Shown here in pieces: positions 23,533 to 32,512 of a stretch of 62,428 nucleotides of DNA; within the stretch, counting starts at the first letter, position 1; each line of letters opens with the position of its first letter. A program made the position numbers and the translations under genes. Origin of the DNA: Pseudomonas plecoglossicida NBRC 103162 = DSM 15088 (GTDB lineage Bacteria > Pseudomonadota > Gammaproteobacteria > Pseudomonadales > Pseudomonadaceae); the NCBI RefSeq assembly GCF_000730665.1, contig NZ_BBIV01000035.1, positions 1-62,428 of the forward strand, given 5' to 3'. A model generated the notes under the pieces. The model was given only the letters and a program-made list of their open reading frames with translations. It did no database searches and had not been told where the DNA came from.

Positions 23533-24423
23533 CTACAAGGGCACCAGCCAGTGCTGTGCCGTATGCCGCAGGTGCTCGGTCAATTGCGCGAGCAGTTCGC
23601 CGCCATTGCGCCAATGATGCCAGTACAGCGGCACATCGATAGGCGTATCGGCACAGATTTCCACCAGTTGACCTCTGGCCAGCTGCTCTCGGGCCTGCAA
23701 TTCGGGCACCAGGCCCCAGCCCAGGCCCGCCTCGGTCATGCGCAGGAAGCCTTCGGACGAAGGACACAGATGGTGCAGGAAGCCGTCCTGAATGCCCAGC
23801 GAAGCCAGGTAACGGTGCTGCAGGAAATCGTCCGGCCCGTAGACGATGGCCGGTGTGCGAGCCAGGCGCCTGGCCTCGAAGCCCTGCGGGAAATACCGCG
23901 CCATGAACCCGGGGCTGGCCAGCGCCCGGTAGCGCATGGCGCCCAGGGGCAGGCTGCGCGCGCCGGCCACCGGCCGCTCGCTGCCGCACAGGCAGGCCGC
24001 CACTTCACCGGCACGCATGCGCTTGAGGCCGACTTCCTGGTCTTCCACGACCAGGTCGGTCAACAGCTGATGCTCGGCGCAGAATGTGCCCACCGCGCCG
24101 GCCCACCAGGTCGCCAGGCTGTCGGCGTTGAGGGCGATGCGCAAGCGCTCGGGCATACCCTCTTCACCCAGGGCCGGCACCTGGCGCTGCAAGTCGCGCT
24201 CCAGCAGGCGCACCTGCTGCACATGGTTGAGCAACTGCCGCCCGACCTCGGTCGGACCAGGCGGTGTCGCGCGCACCAGCACCGGCTGGCCGACCCGCGC
24301 TTCGAGCAGCTTGATGCGCTGCGAGACGGCCGATTGGGACAGCCCAAGCACCTGCGCGGCGCGCTCGAAACCGCCTTGTTCGATCACCGCCGCGAGGGCG
24401 GCCAGCAACTTGTAGTCGAACAT
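23533..24423 (-). CDS. argP: LysR-type regulator, ArgP/LysG-like
   Basis: A 296-aa LysR-family transcription factor: an N-terminal helix-turn-helix (FERAAQVLGLSQSAVSQRIKLLE, about residues 18-40) and a substrate-binding effector domain. It diverges from an arginine/lysine exporter gene with 89 bp between starts, the standard ArgP/ArgO or LysG/LysE arrangement, so basic amino acids are the likely inducers. The symbol is assigned from family and context. Confidence 0.85.
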   Translation of the reverse strand: MFDYKLLAALAAVIEQGGFERAAQVLGLSQSAVSQRIKLLEARVGQPVLVRATPPGPTEVGRQLLNHVQQVRLLERDLQRQVPALGEEGMPERLRIALNADSLATWWAGAVGTFCAEHQLLTDLVVEDQEVGLKRMRAGEVAACLCGSERPVAGARSLPLGAMRYRALASPGFMARYFPQGFEARRLARTPAIVYGPDDFLQHRYLASLGIQDGFLHHLCPSSEGFLRMTEAGLGWGLVPELQAREQLARGQLVEICADTPIDVPLYWHHWRNGGELLAQLTEHLRHTAQHWLVPL

Positions 24424-24512
24424 CGATTTTCCTAATGACGGATCAGCGTTATTTGTTTTTCTTATACATGGCCAATCCGCACAATGGCCACATCTTCTTT
24501 GGAGTTCCTGCC

Positions 24513-25112
24513 ATGTGGCAAAGCTATTTCAACGGCATGCTGGTGGCCTTCGGCCTGATCATGGCCATCGGCGCACAGAACGCCTTCGTCCTCGCCCAGA
24601 GCCTGCGGCGTGAGCATCATTTGCCGGTAGCGCTGCTGTGCATCGTCTGCGACGCCATCCTGGTGGCGGCCGGGGTGTTCGGCCTGGCCACGGTGCTGGC
24701 GCACAACCCGACGCTGCTCGCCATCGCTCGCTGGGGCGGCGCGGTGTTCCTGATCTGGTACGGGGCCAAGGCGCTGCGCAGCGCCTGTTCCAAACAGAGC
24801 CTGCAGCACCAGCAAGGCCAGGGCATGCGCTCCCGTCGCGCGGTGCTGCTCAGTGCCCTGGCGGTGACCCTGCTCAACCCGCACGTCTACCTCGATACCG
24901 TGCTGCTGATCGGCTCGCTCGGCGCCCAGCAGACCGTGCCCGGCGCCTATGTAGCCGGTGCCGCAAGCGCCTCGGCGCTGTGGTTCTCGACCCTGGCGAT
25001 CGGCGCGGCGTGGCTGGCGCCCTGGCTGGCCCGCCCGACCACCTGGCGCATGCTCGACCTGATGGTGGCGGTGATGATGTTCGCGGTGGCTGCGCAGTTG
25101 ATCTTCAACTGA
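24513..25112 (+). CDS. argO: LysE/ArgO-type basic amino-acid exporter
   Basis: A 199-aa inner-membrane exporter with about six hydrophobic segments and the family motifs GAQNAFVLAQ (about residues 22-31) and LNPHVYLDT. It extrudes excess arginine or lysine (or toxic analogues). I choose the ATG at 24513: TTGGAG lies 8 nt before it and family homology starts at MWQSYFNG, whereas the longer frame has a non-family N-terminus. It is regulated by the divergent LysR gene. Confidence 0.87.
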   Translation: MWQSYFNGMLVAFGLIMAIGAQNAFVLAQSLRREHHLPVALLCIVCDAILVAAGVFGLATVLAHNPTLLAIARWGGAVFLIWYGAKALRSACSKQSLQHQQGQGMRSRRAVLLSALAVTLLNPHVYLDTVLLIGSLGAQQTVPGAYVAGAASASALWFSTLAIGAAWLAPWLARPTTWRMLDLMVAVMMFAVAAQLIFN

Positions 25113-25124
25113 CCTCAAGGGCTT

Positions 25125-25183
25125 CATCGCCGGCAAGCCGGCTCCCACCAGTGCACCTTGTGGGAGCCGGCTTGCCGGCGATG
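25125..25183. repeat. REP pair (inverted)
   Basis: 25125-25147 and 25160-25183 form inverted REP arms just after argO, upstream of sodB. Confidence 0.85.
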
Positions 25184-25398
25184 AGGCCAGTTCAAGCGAC
25201 ATCCCTCCACCGCCGGTCGGCGGCGGCAAACCGCTCCGGAACCTCTATTCCCTATCTTTGTTGCGTGGTTATGAGCCGGGGCTGGTGCTATGATCCAGCC
25301 CTTGCGTCGCAAAGAGTACAAACTCGCCGACGCACCTAGGGCCGCCCGTGATCGGCCTTGCGCAAACCGCGAACTAGACCTGAATCAGGAGATCCACC

Positions 25399-25995
25399 AT
25401 GGCTTTTGAATTGCCGCCGCTGCCGTACGCCCACGATGCCCTGCAGCCGCACATCTCCAAGGAAACCCTGGAGTATCACCACGACAAGCACCACAACACC
25501 TATGTCGTGAACCTGAACAACCTGGTCCCAGGCACCGAATTCGAAGGCAAGACCCTGGAAGAGATCGTCAAGAGCTCTTCGGGCGGCATCTTCAACAACG
25601 CCGCTCAAGTCTGGAACCACACCTTCTACTGGAACTGCCTGTCGCCAAACGGCGGCGGCCAGCCGACCGGTGCCCTGGCTGACGCCATCAACGCCGCCTT
25701 CGGTTCCTTCGACAAGTTCAAGGAAGAGTTCACCAAGACTTCGGTCGGCACCTTCGGTTCCGGCTGGGGCTGGCTGGTGAAGAAGGCTGACGGTTCCCTG
25801 GCCCTGGCCAGCACCATCGGCGCCGGCTGCCCGCTGACCAGCGGCGACAACCCGCTGCTGACCTGCGACGTCTGGGAGCACGCCTACTACATCGACTACC
25901 GCAACCTGCGTCCGAAGTACGTCGAGGCGTTCTGGAACCTGGTCAACTGGGCCTTCGTTGCCGAACAGTTCGAAGGCAAGACCTTCAAGGCCTGA
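25399..25995 (+). CDS. sodB: iron superoxide dismutase
   Basis: A 198-aa cytosolic Fe-SOD that dismutes superoxide. It shows the start MAFELPPLPYAHDAL, the metal-ligand helix with HHDKHHNTYV, NHTFYWNCLSP, and DVWEHAYYIDYRN (Asp and His ligands). AGGAG lies 7 nt before the ATG. A TATGAT box near 25289 may be the -10, with a weak -35. The gene is monocistronic with its own terminator. Confidence 0.97.
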   Translation: MAFELPPLPYAHDALQPHISKETLEYHHDKHHNTYVVNLNNLVPGTEFEGKTLEEIVKSSSGGIFNNAAQVWNHTFYWNCLSPNGGGQPTGALADAINAAFGSFDKFKEEFTKTSVGTFGSGWGWLVKKADGSLALASTIGAGCPLTSGDNPLLTCDVWEHAYYIDYRNLRPKYVEAFWNLVNWAFVAEQFEGKTFKA

Positions 25996-26014
25996 TCGCT
26001 CAAGCCTTGAACAG

Positions 26015-26042
26015 AAAACCCGGCCTTCGCGCCGGGTTTTTT
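26015..26042 (+). terminator. intrinsic terminator of sodB
   Basis: AAAACCCGGC-CTTCGC-GCCGGGTTTTTT, 20 bp past the stop codon: a GC stem, a 6-nt loop and a T tract. Confidence 0.88.
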
Positions 26043-26211
26043 ATGTCATGTCCGTCCACCCGACGGCAAATGACACGCCGGTGGACCAAGCTCTTGCTCC
26101 ACCGTCATAGCGCGCTAACATCAAAGATCAGGACATTCGCTACAGCGTTCTCAAGTTGCAGGCTCAAGCAACCGATACACTACTCAGGAGCGCCGCACGG
26201 CCAATAGTGTA

Positions 26212-26230
26212 TTGCCAACGCTGGTGGCAA
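26212..26230 (+). other. small hairpin in the bifA leader
   Basis: TTGCCA-N7-TGGCAA, ending one base before the upstream ATG at 26232 and 34 bases before the preferred TTG start. It would partly hide the ATG and leave the downstream ribosome site free. Confidence 0.4.
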
Positions 26231-26264
26231 AATGATGCCACGCGCATGGATTAAGGAAACCCCA

Positions 26265-28316
26265 TTGAAGCTGGAATTGCGGAACAGCTTATCGGTCAAG
26301 TTGCTCAGGGTCGTGCTCCTCTCGGCGCTGGCGGTCGGTGTCGTCCTCAGTTGCGCGCAAATCGTCTACGACGCCTACAAGACCCGCCAAGCCGTCAACA
26401 ATGACGCCCAGCGCATCCTCGACATGTTCCGTGACCCCTCCACCCAGGCGGTCTACAGCCTCGATCGGGAAATGGGCATGCAGGTCATGGAAGGCCTGTT
26501 CCAGGATGAGTCGGTGCGCCAGGCCTCGATCGGCCACCCCAACGAGACCATGCTTGCCGAGAAGTCTCGCCCGCTGCAGGACATGTCGATGCGCTGGCTG
26601 ACCGACCTGATCCTCGGCCAGGAACGCACCTACACCACCCAACTGGTCGGACGCGGCCCCTACAGCGAGTACTACGGCGATCTGAGCATCACCCTCGACA
26701 CCGCGTCCTACGGTGAAGACTTCCTGATCAACGCCATCATCATCTTCATTTCCGGCGTGCTGCGTGCAATGGCCATGGGCCTGGTGCTGTACCTGGTCTA
26801 CCACTGGCTGTTGACCAAGCCGCTGTCGAAGATCATCGAACACCTCACCCAGATCAACCCCGACCGCCCCAGCCAGCACCAGATCCCCCAGCTCAAGGGC
26901 CACGAGAAGAACGAGCTGGGCCTCTGGGTCAATACCGCCAACCAGCTGCTGGCCTCGATCGAACGCAACACCCACCTGCGTCACGAGGCCGAGAACAGCC
27001 TGCAGCGCATGGCCCAGTACGACTTCCTCAGCGGCCTGCCCAACCGCCAGCAGTTGCAGCAACAGCTCGACAAGATCCTTGCCGATGGCGGCCGCCTGCA
27101 GCATCGGGTGGCCGTCCTGTGCGTGGGCCTGGACGATTTCAAGGGCATCAACGAGCAGTTCAGCTACCAGGCCGGCGACCAGCTGCTGCTGGCCTTTGCC
27201 GACCGCCTGCGCGCCCACAGTGGTCGCCTCGGTGCCCTGGCGCGGCTGGGGGGCGACCAGTTCGCCCTGGTCCAGGCCAACATCGAGCAGCCGTACGAAG
27301 CCGCCGAGCTGGCCCAGAGCATTCTCGACGACCTCGAGATACCCTTCGACCTCGATCACCAGCAGATCCGCCTGCGCGCCACCATCGGCATCACCCTGTT
27401 CCCCGAAGACGGTGACAGCACCGAAAAGCTGCTGCAGAAGGCCGAACAGACCATGACCTTGGCCAAGGCCCGTTCGCGCAATCGCTATCAGTTCTACATC
27501 GCCAGTGTCGACAGCGAGATGCGCCGGCGCCGCGAGATGGAAAAAGACCTGCGCGAAGCCCTGCCGCGCAACCAGCTGTACCTGGTCTATCAACCGCAGA
27601 TCAGCTATCGCGACCACCGTGTGGTCGGCGTCGAGGCCCTGCTGCGCTGGCAGCACCCGGAACTGGGCATGGTCCCGCCCGACCAGTTCATCCCCCTGGC
27701 CGAGCAGAACGGCAGCATCATCGGCATCGGCGAATGGGTCCTCGACCAGGCCTGCCGGCAACTGCGCGAATGGCATGACCTGGGCTTCAGCGAACTGCGC
27801 ATGGCGGTCAACCTGTCCACCGTGCAGTTGCACCACAACGAGCTGCCGCGCGTGGTCAACAACCTGCTGCAGGCTTACCGCCTGCCGCCGCGCAGCCTGG
27901 AGCTGGAGGTCACCGAAACCGGCCTGATGGAGGACATCAGCACCGCTGCCCAGCACCTGCTCAGCCTGCGCCGCTCGGGGGCGATGATCGCCATCGACGA
28001 CTTCGGCACCGGCTACTCGTCGCTGAGCTACCTGAAATCGCTGCCGCTGGACAAGATCAAGATCGACAAGAGCTTCGTCCAGGACCTGCTCGACGACGAT
28101 GACGACGCCACCATCGTTCGCGCCATCATCCAACTGGGCAAGAGCCTGGGCATGCAGGTGATCGCCGAAGGCGTGGAGACGGCCGAGCAGCAAAGCTACA
28201 TCATCGCCCAGGGCTGCCACGAAGGTCAGGGTTACCTCTACAGCAAGCCGTTGCCGGCGCGCGAGCTGACCCATTTCCTCAAGCAGGCGCAGCGCAATCA
28301 GGTTTCCGCGCTGTAG
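26265..28316 (+). CDS. bifA: GGDEF/EAL c-di-GMP phosphodiesterase BifA
   Basis: About 683 aa: a transmembrane helix (about 9-30), a periplasmic segment, a second helix near 156-182, a HAMP-like linker, a degenerate GGDEF (GGDQF, 329-333) and an intact EAL domain (EALLRW near 457, DDFGTGYSS). It hydrolyses c-di-GMP, so it promotes biofilm dispersal and swarming. GGDQF and the place next to sodB are hallmarks of BifA. I prefer the TTG at 26265 (AAGGA 7 nt upstream, product then MKLELRNSLSVK); the in-frame ATG at 26232 is the alternative, giving 694 aa. Confidence 0.92.
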   Translation: MKLELRNSLSVKLLRVVLLSALAVGVVLSCAQIVYDAYKTRQAVNNDAQRILDMFRDPSTQAVYSLDREMGMQVMEGLFQDESVRQASIGHPNETMLAEKSRPLQDMSMRWLTDLILGQERTYTTQLVGRGPYSEYYGDLSITLDTASYGEDFLINAIIIFISGVLRAMAMGLVLYLVYHWLLTKPLSKIIEHLTQINPDRPSQHQIPQLKGHEKNELGLWVNTANQLLASIERNTHLRHEAENSLQRMAQYDFLSGLPNRQQLQQQLDKILADGGRLQHRVAVLCVGLDDFKGINEQFSYQAGDQLLLAFADRLRAHSGRLGALARLGGDQFALVQANIEQPYEAAELAQSILDDLEIPFDLDHQQIRLRATIGITLFPEDGDSTEKLLQKAEQTMTLAKARSRNRYQFYIASVDSEMRRRREMEKDLREALPRNQLYLVYQPQISYRDHRVVGVEALLRWQHPELGMVPPDQFIPLAEQNGSIIGIGEWVLDQACRQLREWHDLGFSELRMAVNLSTVQLHHNELPRVVNNLLQAYRLPPRSLELEVTETGLMEDISTAAQHLLSLRRSGAMIAIDDFGTGYSSLSYLKSLPLDKIKIDKSFVQDLLDDDDDATIVRAIIQLGKSLGMQVIAEGVETAEQQSYIIAQGCHEGQGYLYSKPLPARELTHFLKQAQRNQVSAL

Positions 28317-28381
28317 CGCCAGCACCCCGGGTTACAGGCCATGACGCGCATTTGCACGAATTGCGCGCTGGCCCCTTTACA

Positions 28382-28400
28382 GCAAATGCAAATCTTTCGC
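28382..28400 (+). promoter_or_regulatory. Fur-box-like site before the iron cluster
   Basis: GCAAATGCAAATCTTTCGC matches the 19-bp Fur consensus GATAATGATAATCATTATC at 12 positions. It lies 77 bp before the first imelysin lipoprotein gene, after a possible -35/-10 region. Iron repression of the whole four-gene cluster is the inference. Confidence 0.5.
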
Positions 28401-28476
28401 ATGATGTTGCCGTTTCGCGTGCCACGGCGCACGGCCTAACCCCTTGGTCCAACCACACGACGCAGGAAAACCAATA

Positions 28477-29814
28477 ATGATTCGTATGCCTCTGGCCTCG
28501 GCCAGTCTGCTGGCCATCGCCATCGCCCTCGCCGGTTGCGGCGAAAGCAAGGATGAAAAGGCTGCCGCCCCGCAAGCACAGGCACCTGCTGCCGCCAGCA
28601 CCACCGCTGCGGCGCCTGGGGCTGTCGACGAAGTGGCCGGCAAGGCCGTGGTCAAGCATTACGCCGACATGGTCTACGCCGTGTACAGCGACTCGCTGAG
28701 CACTGCCAAGACCCTGCAGAGCGCCATCGACGCATTCCTCGCCAAGCCCAACGACGACACCCTGAAGGCCGCCAAGGCCGCCTGGGCAGCCGCACGCGTA
28801 CCGTACCTGCAGAGCGAGGCGTTCCGCTTCGGCAACACCATCATCGACGACTGGGAAGGCCAAGTGAACGCCTGGCCCCTGGACGAAGGCCTGATCGACT
28901 ACGTCGACAAGAGCTACGAGCACGCCCTGGGCAACCCGGCCGCCAGCGCCAACATCATCGCCAACACCCAGGTGCAGGTTGGCGAAGAAAAGGTCGACGT
29001 CAAGGACATCACCGCCGAGAAACTGGCCAGCCTGAACGAGCTGGGCGGTTCCGAAGCCAACGTCGCCACCGGCTACCACGCCATCGAATTCCTGCTCTGG
29101 GGCCAGGACCTCAACGGCACCGGCCCAGGCGCCGGTGTCCGCCCGGCTTCGGACTACCTGGAAGGCAAAGGCGCCACCGGTGGCCACAACGACCGTCGTC
29201 GTGCCTACCTGAAGGCGGTGACCGAACTGCTGGTCAAGGACCTCGAAGAGATGGTCGGCAACTGGGCACCGAACGTAGCCGACAACTACCGCGCCACCCT
29301 GGAAGCCGAACCTGTGGCCGACGGCCTGCGCAAGATGCTGTTCGGCATGGGCAGCCTGTCGCTGGGCGAACTGGCCGGCGAGCGCATGAAGGTCTCGCTG
29401 GAAGCCAACTCGCCGGAAGACGAGCAGGATTGCTTCAGCGACAACACCCACTACTCGCACTTCTATGACGCCAAGGGCATCCGCAACGTCTACCTGGGCG
29501 AGTACACCCGTGCCGACGGCACCAAGATGACCGGCCCGAGCCTGTCGTCGCTGGTGGCCAAGGCCGACCCGGCAGCCGATGCGACCCTCAAGGCCGACCT
29601 GGAAGCCACCGAGGCGAAGCTTCAGGTGATCGTCGACCACGCGCTCAAGGGCGAGCACTACGACCAGCTGATCGCCGCCGACAACGCTGCCGGCAACCAG
29701 ATCGTGCGGGATGCCATTGCCTCCCTGGTCAAGCAGACCGGTGCCATCGAGCAGGCTGCTGGCAAGCTGGGTATCGCCAACCTGAACCCGGATACTGCCG
29801 ACCACGAGTTCTGA
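28477..29814 (+). CDS. icmP: imelysin-family lipoprotein (IcmP/peptidase M75-like)
   Basis: 445 aa. The signal peptide ends in lipobox LAGC (Cys21), followed by an Ala/Pro linker and two imelysin helical repeats. The signature G-x-H-x2-E is intact (GYHAIE, residues 199-204), as in IcmP and EfeO-type iron-binding proteins. It probably sits in the periplasm or outer membrane and handles iron; older work calls IcmP an insulin-cleaving metalloproteinase. I choose the ATG at 28477 (AGGA 9 nt upstream). It is the first gene of the iron cluster, with a terminator-like hairpin behind it. Confidence 0.88.
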   Translation: MIRMPLASASLLAIAIALAGCGESKDEKAAAPQAQAPAAASTTAAAPGAVDEVAGKAVVKHYADMVYAVYSDSLSTAKTLQSAIDAFLAKPNDDTLKAAKAAWAAARVPYLQSEAFRFGNTIIDDWEGQVNAWPLDEGLIDYVDKSYEHALGNPAASANIIANTQVQVGEEKVDVKDITAEKLASLNELGGSEANVATGYHAIEFLLWGQDLNGTGPGAGVRPASDYLEGKGATGGHNDRRRAYLKAVTELLVKDLEEMVGNWAPNVADNYRATLEAEPVADGLRKMLFGMGSLSLGELAGERMKVSLEANSPEDEQDCFSDNTHYSHFYDAKGIRNVYLGEYTRADGTKMTGPSLSSLVAKADPAADATLKADLEATEAKLQVIVDHALKGEHYDQLIAADNAAGNQIVRDAIASLVKQTGAIEQAAGKLGIANLNPDTADHEF

Positions 29815-29840
29815 TTCGGGCGGTTGTGGTTCTGAAAATG

Positions 29841-29865
29841 AGGCGGCCTTCGGGTCGCCTTTTTT
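29841..29865 (+). terminator. terminator between icmP and the di-haem gene
   Basis: AGGCGGCC-TTCG-GGTCGCCTTTTTT. A stable UUCG-type tetraloop stem with a T tract 26 bp after icmP, implying partial termination or a separate promoter for the next three genes. Confidence 0.75.
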
Positions 29866-30001
29866 CTTTCGGGCCCTATCGCCGGCAATTGGGCCCGAGC
29901 TGACGCCAATTTCATCTGGCAATTGCAAATTGCTCTTATTCAAACATCCCTGTCCTGCTAAGCTTGCACGCCGGTTTTATAGTCCACGCCCAGGATTGTG
30001 C

Positions 30002-31426
30002 ATGTCCTCGTCGCTGTCCCGAATCTCCTTGCTGCTGGCCCTCGCCCTCGCTGCCTGTGACGACGCCCCGCGTTTCACCCAGGCCGAGCCCGGCGAAGCG
30101 TTGTCAGCTGGCCAGGCGACCGTCCAGCGCAGTGACCGCAATGCCTTTTCCCTGCCCTCGGCCAACCTGTCGCCCGAGCGGCGCCTGGACTTCGCCGTCG
30201 GCAACAGCTTCTTCCGCAGCCCCTGGGTGATCGCCCCCTCCACCACCACCGCGCGCGACGGCCTGGGCCCGCTGTTCAATACCAATGCCTGCCAGAACTG
30301 CCATGTGCGCGACGGCCGCGGCCACCCACCGGAGCCTGACGACAGCAACGCAGTGGGCATGCTGGTGCGCCTGTCGATCCCCGACCAGCCGTACCTGGCC
30401 AAGCAGATCGAGCGCCTGGGCGTGGTGCCCGAACCGGTCTACGGCACCCAGCTGCAAGACATGGCCATCCCAGGCGTGGCCCCCGAGGGCAAGGTGCGGG
30501 TGAGCTATGACAACGAGACCGTCACCTTCAAAGATGGCCAGCAGGTCGAACTGCGTCGTCCGACCCTGCAGATCAGCCAGCTCGGTTATGGGCCGATGCA
30601 CCCGGACACCCGCTTCTCGGCCCGGGTGGCGCCACCGATGATCGGCCTGGGCCTGCTCGAAGCCATCCCCGAAGCCGACCTCCTCGCCAATGAAGACCCG
30701 GACGATCTCAACCGCGACGGCATTCGCGGCCGCGCCAACCGCGTGTGGGACGACGCCCTGGGCAAGACCGTGGTCGGCCGCTTCGGCTGGAAAGCCGGGC
30801 AACCCAATGTCAATCAGCAGAACGTGCATGCCTTCGCCGGCGACATGGGCCTGACCAGTACCCTGCTACCGCAGGACGACTGCACCCCGGCGCAGACCGC
30901 CTGCCTGGCTGCCGCCAATGGCGACGGCACTGGCGGCGAAAAGGAAGTGAGCGACAACATCCTGCGCCTGGTCACCTTCTATACCCGCAATCTCGGCGTG
31001 CCGGCCCGACGAGAGGTCGACGCGCCGCAGGTGCTGGCCGGCAAGAACCTGTTCTTCGAGGCCGGCTGCCAAGGCTGCCACACCCCGCAGTTCACCACGG
31101 CCAGCGACGCCGCCGAACCCGAGCTGGCCGGGCAACTGATCCGCCCCTACAGCGACCTGCTGCTGCACGACATGGGCCCGGGCCTGGCCGACGAGCGTAC
31201 CGAATTCGCCGCCAACGGCCAGGACTGGCGCACCCCACCGTTGTGGGGCATCGGCCTGAACGAGACGGTCAGTGGCCACACCCAGTACCTGCACGACGGC
31301 CGCGCCCGCAACCTGCTCGAGGCCGTGCTCTGGCACGGCGGCGAAGCGCAGGCGGCGCGCGACCACGTCTTGACCTTCAATGCCGAGCAGCGCGCCGCGC
31401 TGCTGGCGTTCCTGAACTCACTTTGA
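30002..31426 (+). CDS. di-haem c-type oxidoreductase lipoprotein (DUF1111)
   Basis: 474 aa with lipobox LAAC (Cys19) and two haem-binding CxxCH motifs: CQNCH (97-101) and CQGCH (356-360). The DUF1111 family (often labelled thiol oxidoreductase) is related to cytochrome c peroxidase-like di-haem proteins. Lying between two imelysin genes, it may oxidise or reduce iron for periplasmic uptake or storage, which is inference. The chosen ATG at 30002 has AGGA about 7 nt upstream. Confidence 0.87.
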   Translation: MSSSLSRISLLLALALAACDDAPRFTQAEPGEALSAGQATVQRSDRNAFSLPSANLSPERRLDFAVGNSFFRSPWVIAPSTTTARDGLGPLFNTNACQNCHVRDGRGHPPEPDDSNAVGMLVRLSIPDQPYLAKQIERLGVVPEPVYGTQLQDMAIPGVAPEGKVRVSYDNETVTFKDGQQVELRRPTLQISQLGYGPMHPDTRFSARVAPPMIGLGLLEAIPEADLLANEDPDDLNRDGIRGRANRVWDDALGKTVVGRFGWKAGQPNVNQQNVHAFAGDMGLTSTLLPQDDCTPAQTACLAAANGDGTGGEKEVSDNILRLVTFYTRNLGVPARREVDAPQVLAGKNLFFEAGCQGCHTPQFTTASDAAEPELAGQLIRPYSDLLLHDMGPGLADERTEFAANGQDWRTPPLWGIGLNETVSGHTQYLHDGRARNLLEAVLWHGGEAQAARDHVLTFNAEQRAALLAFLNSL

Positions 31427-31445
31427 AACGCGCAAGGAGCCGGGC

Positions 31446-32510
31446 ATGTTCCGACCCAAACTGTTGTTCACAAGCCTCGCCGCACTCGCCCTCGGTGCCT
31501 GTTCGCCGCAGGACCCGCAGGCGGTGACGTCCGCCGCCATCGCCAAGCAGGTGATCCTGCCGACCTACAGCCGCTGGGTCGAAGCCGACCGCCAGTTGGC
31601 CAGCAGCGCCCTGGCCTATTGCGAAGGCAAGGCAAGCCTGGAAACCGCCCGCGCCGACTTCCTCAATGCGCAAAAGGCCTGGGCCGAGCTGCAGCCTCTG
31701 CTGGTCGGCCCGCTGGCCGAAGGCAACCGCGCCTGGCAAGTGCAGTTCTGGCCCGACAAGAAGAACCTGGTCGGCCGCCAGGTCGAGCAACTGGTCAACG
31801 GCGACAAGCCCGTCGATGCCGCCTCGCTGGCCAAGGCCAGCGTCGTCGTGCGCGGCCTGTCGGCCTACGAGTACATCCTCTTCGACAGCAAGCCGGACAT
31901 CGCCAGCGCCGAGCAGAAGGCCCGCTACTGTCCGCTGCTGGTCGCCATCGGTGAACACCAGAAGGCGCTTGCCGAAGAGATTCTCAAGGGCTGGAACAGC
32001 ACCGACGGCATGCTCTCGCAGATGACCAAGTTCCCCAACCAGCGCTACGCCGATTCCCACGAAGCGATCGCCGACCTGCTGCGTGCCCAGGTCACCGCCC
32101 TGGACACCCTGAAGAAGAAGCTTGGCGCGCCCATGGGCCGCCAGAGCAAGGGCATCGCGCAACCGCTGCAGGCCGAAGCCTGGCGCAGCCATGCCTCGCT
32201 CAAGAGCCTCGAGGCCAGCCTCAAGGCTGCCCAGGCCGTCTGGGTCGGGGTCGACAACCAGGGCCTGCGCGGCCTGTTGGGCAGTGACCAGAAAGCCTTG
32301 GCACAGAAGATCGACGACGCCTACGCCAGCGCCCTCAAGCTGCTGGCCGACAACCAGAAGACCCTGGGCGAGCTGCTGGCCGACGACGCCGGCCAGCAGA
32401 GCCTGAACCAGATCTACGAAGCGCTCAACGTCGTCCACCGCCTGCACGAAGGCGAACTGGCCAAGGCGCTGAACATTCAACTGGGCTTCAATGCCAACGA
32501 CGGTGACTGA
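31446..32510 (+). CDS. second imelysin-family lipoprotein (His-less variant)
   Basis: 354 aa with lipobox LGAC (Cys19) and an imelysin-type helical fold. The family motif position reads GLSAYE (137-142) rather than G-x-H-x2-E, so the putative metal His is a Ser while the Glu is kept. AAGGAG lies 6 nt before the ATG. The gene is 19 bp after the di-haem gene and 2 bp before DUF1513, so all three are cotranscribed. A structural or accessory role next to the intact imelysin is possible. Confidence 0.85.
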   Translation: MFRPKLLFTSLAALALGACSPQDPQAVTSAAIAKQVILPTYSRWVEADRQLASSALAYCEGKASLETARADFLNAQKAWAELQPLLVGPLAEGNRAWQVQFWPDKKNLVGRQVEQLVNGDKPVDAASLAKASVVVRGLSAYEYILFDSKPDIASAEQKARYCPLLVAIGEHQKALAEEILKGWNSTDGMLSQMTKFPNQRYADSHEAIADLLRAQVTALDTLKKKLGAPMGRQSKGIAQPLQAEAWRSHASLKSLEASLKAAQAVWVGVDNQGLRGLLGSDQKALAQKIDDAYASALKLLADNQKTLGELLADDAGQQSLNQIYEALNVVHRLHEGELAKALNIQLGFNANDGD

Positions 32511-32512
32511 TC

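Noticed and set aside
25399..26231. Small RNA gene in the gap after sodB
   Set aside because: After the terminator only weak short inverted repeats are present, with no promoter-terminator pair.
26289..28325. A 678-codon open frame antisense to bifA
   Set aside because: Shadow of the GGDEF/EAL gene with no recognisable features.
29900..29960. Second Fur box before the di-haem gene
   Set aside because: Best 19-mer matches only about 8 consensus positions, no better than AT-rich background.
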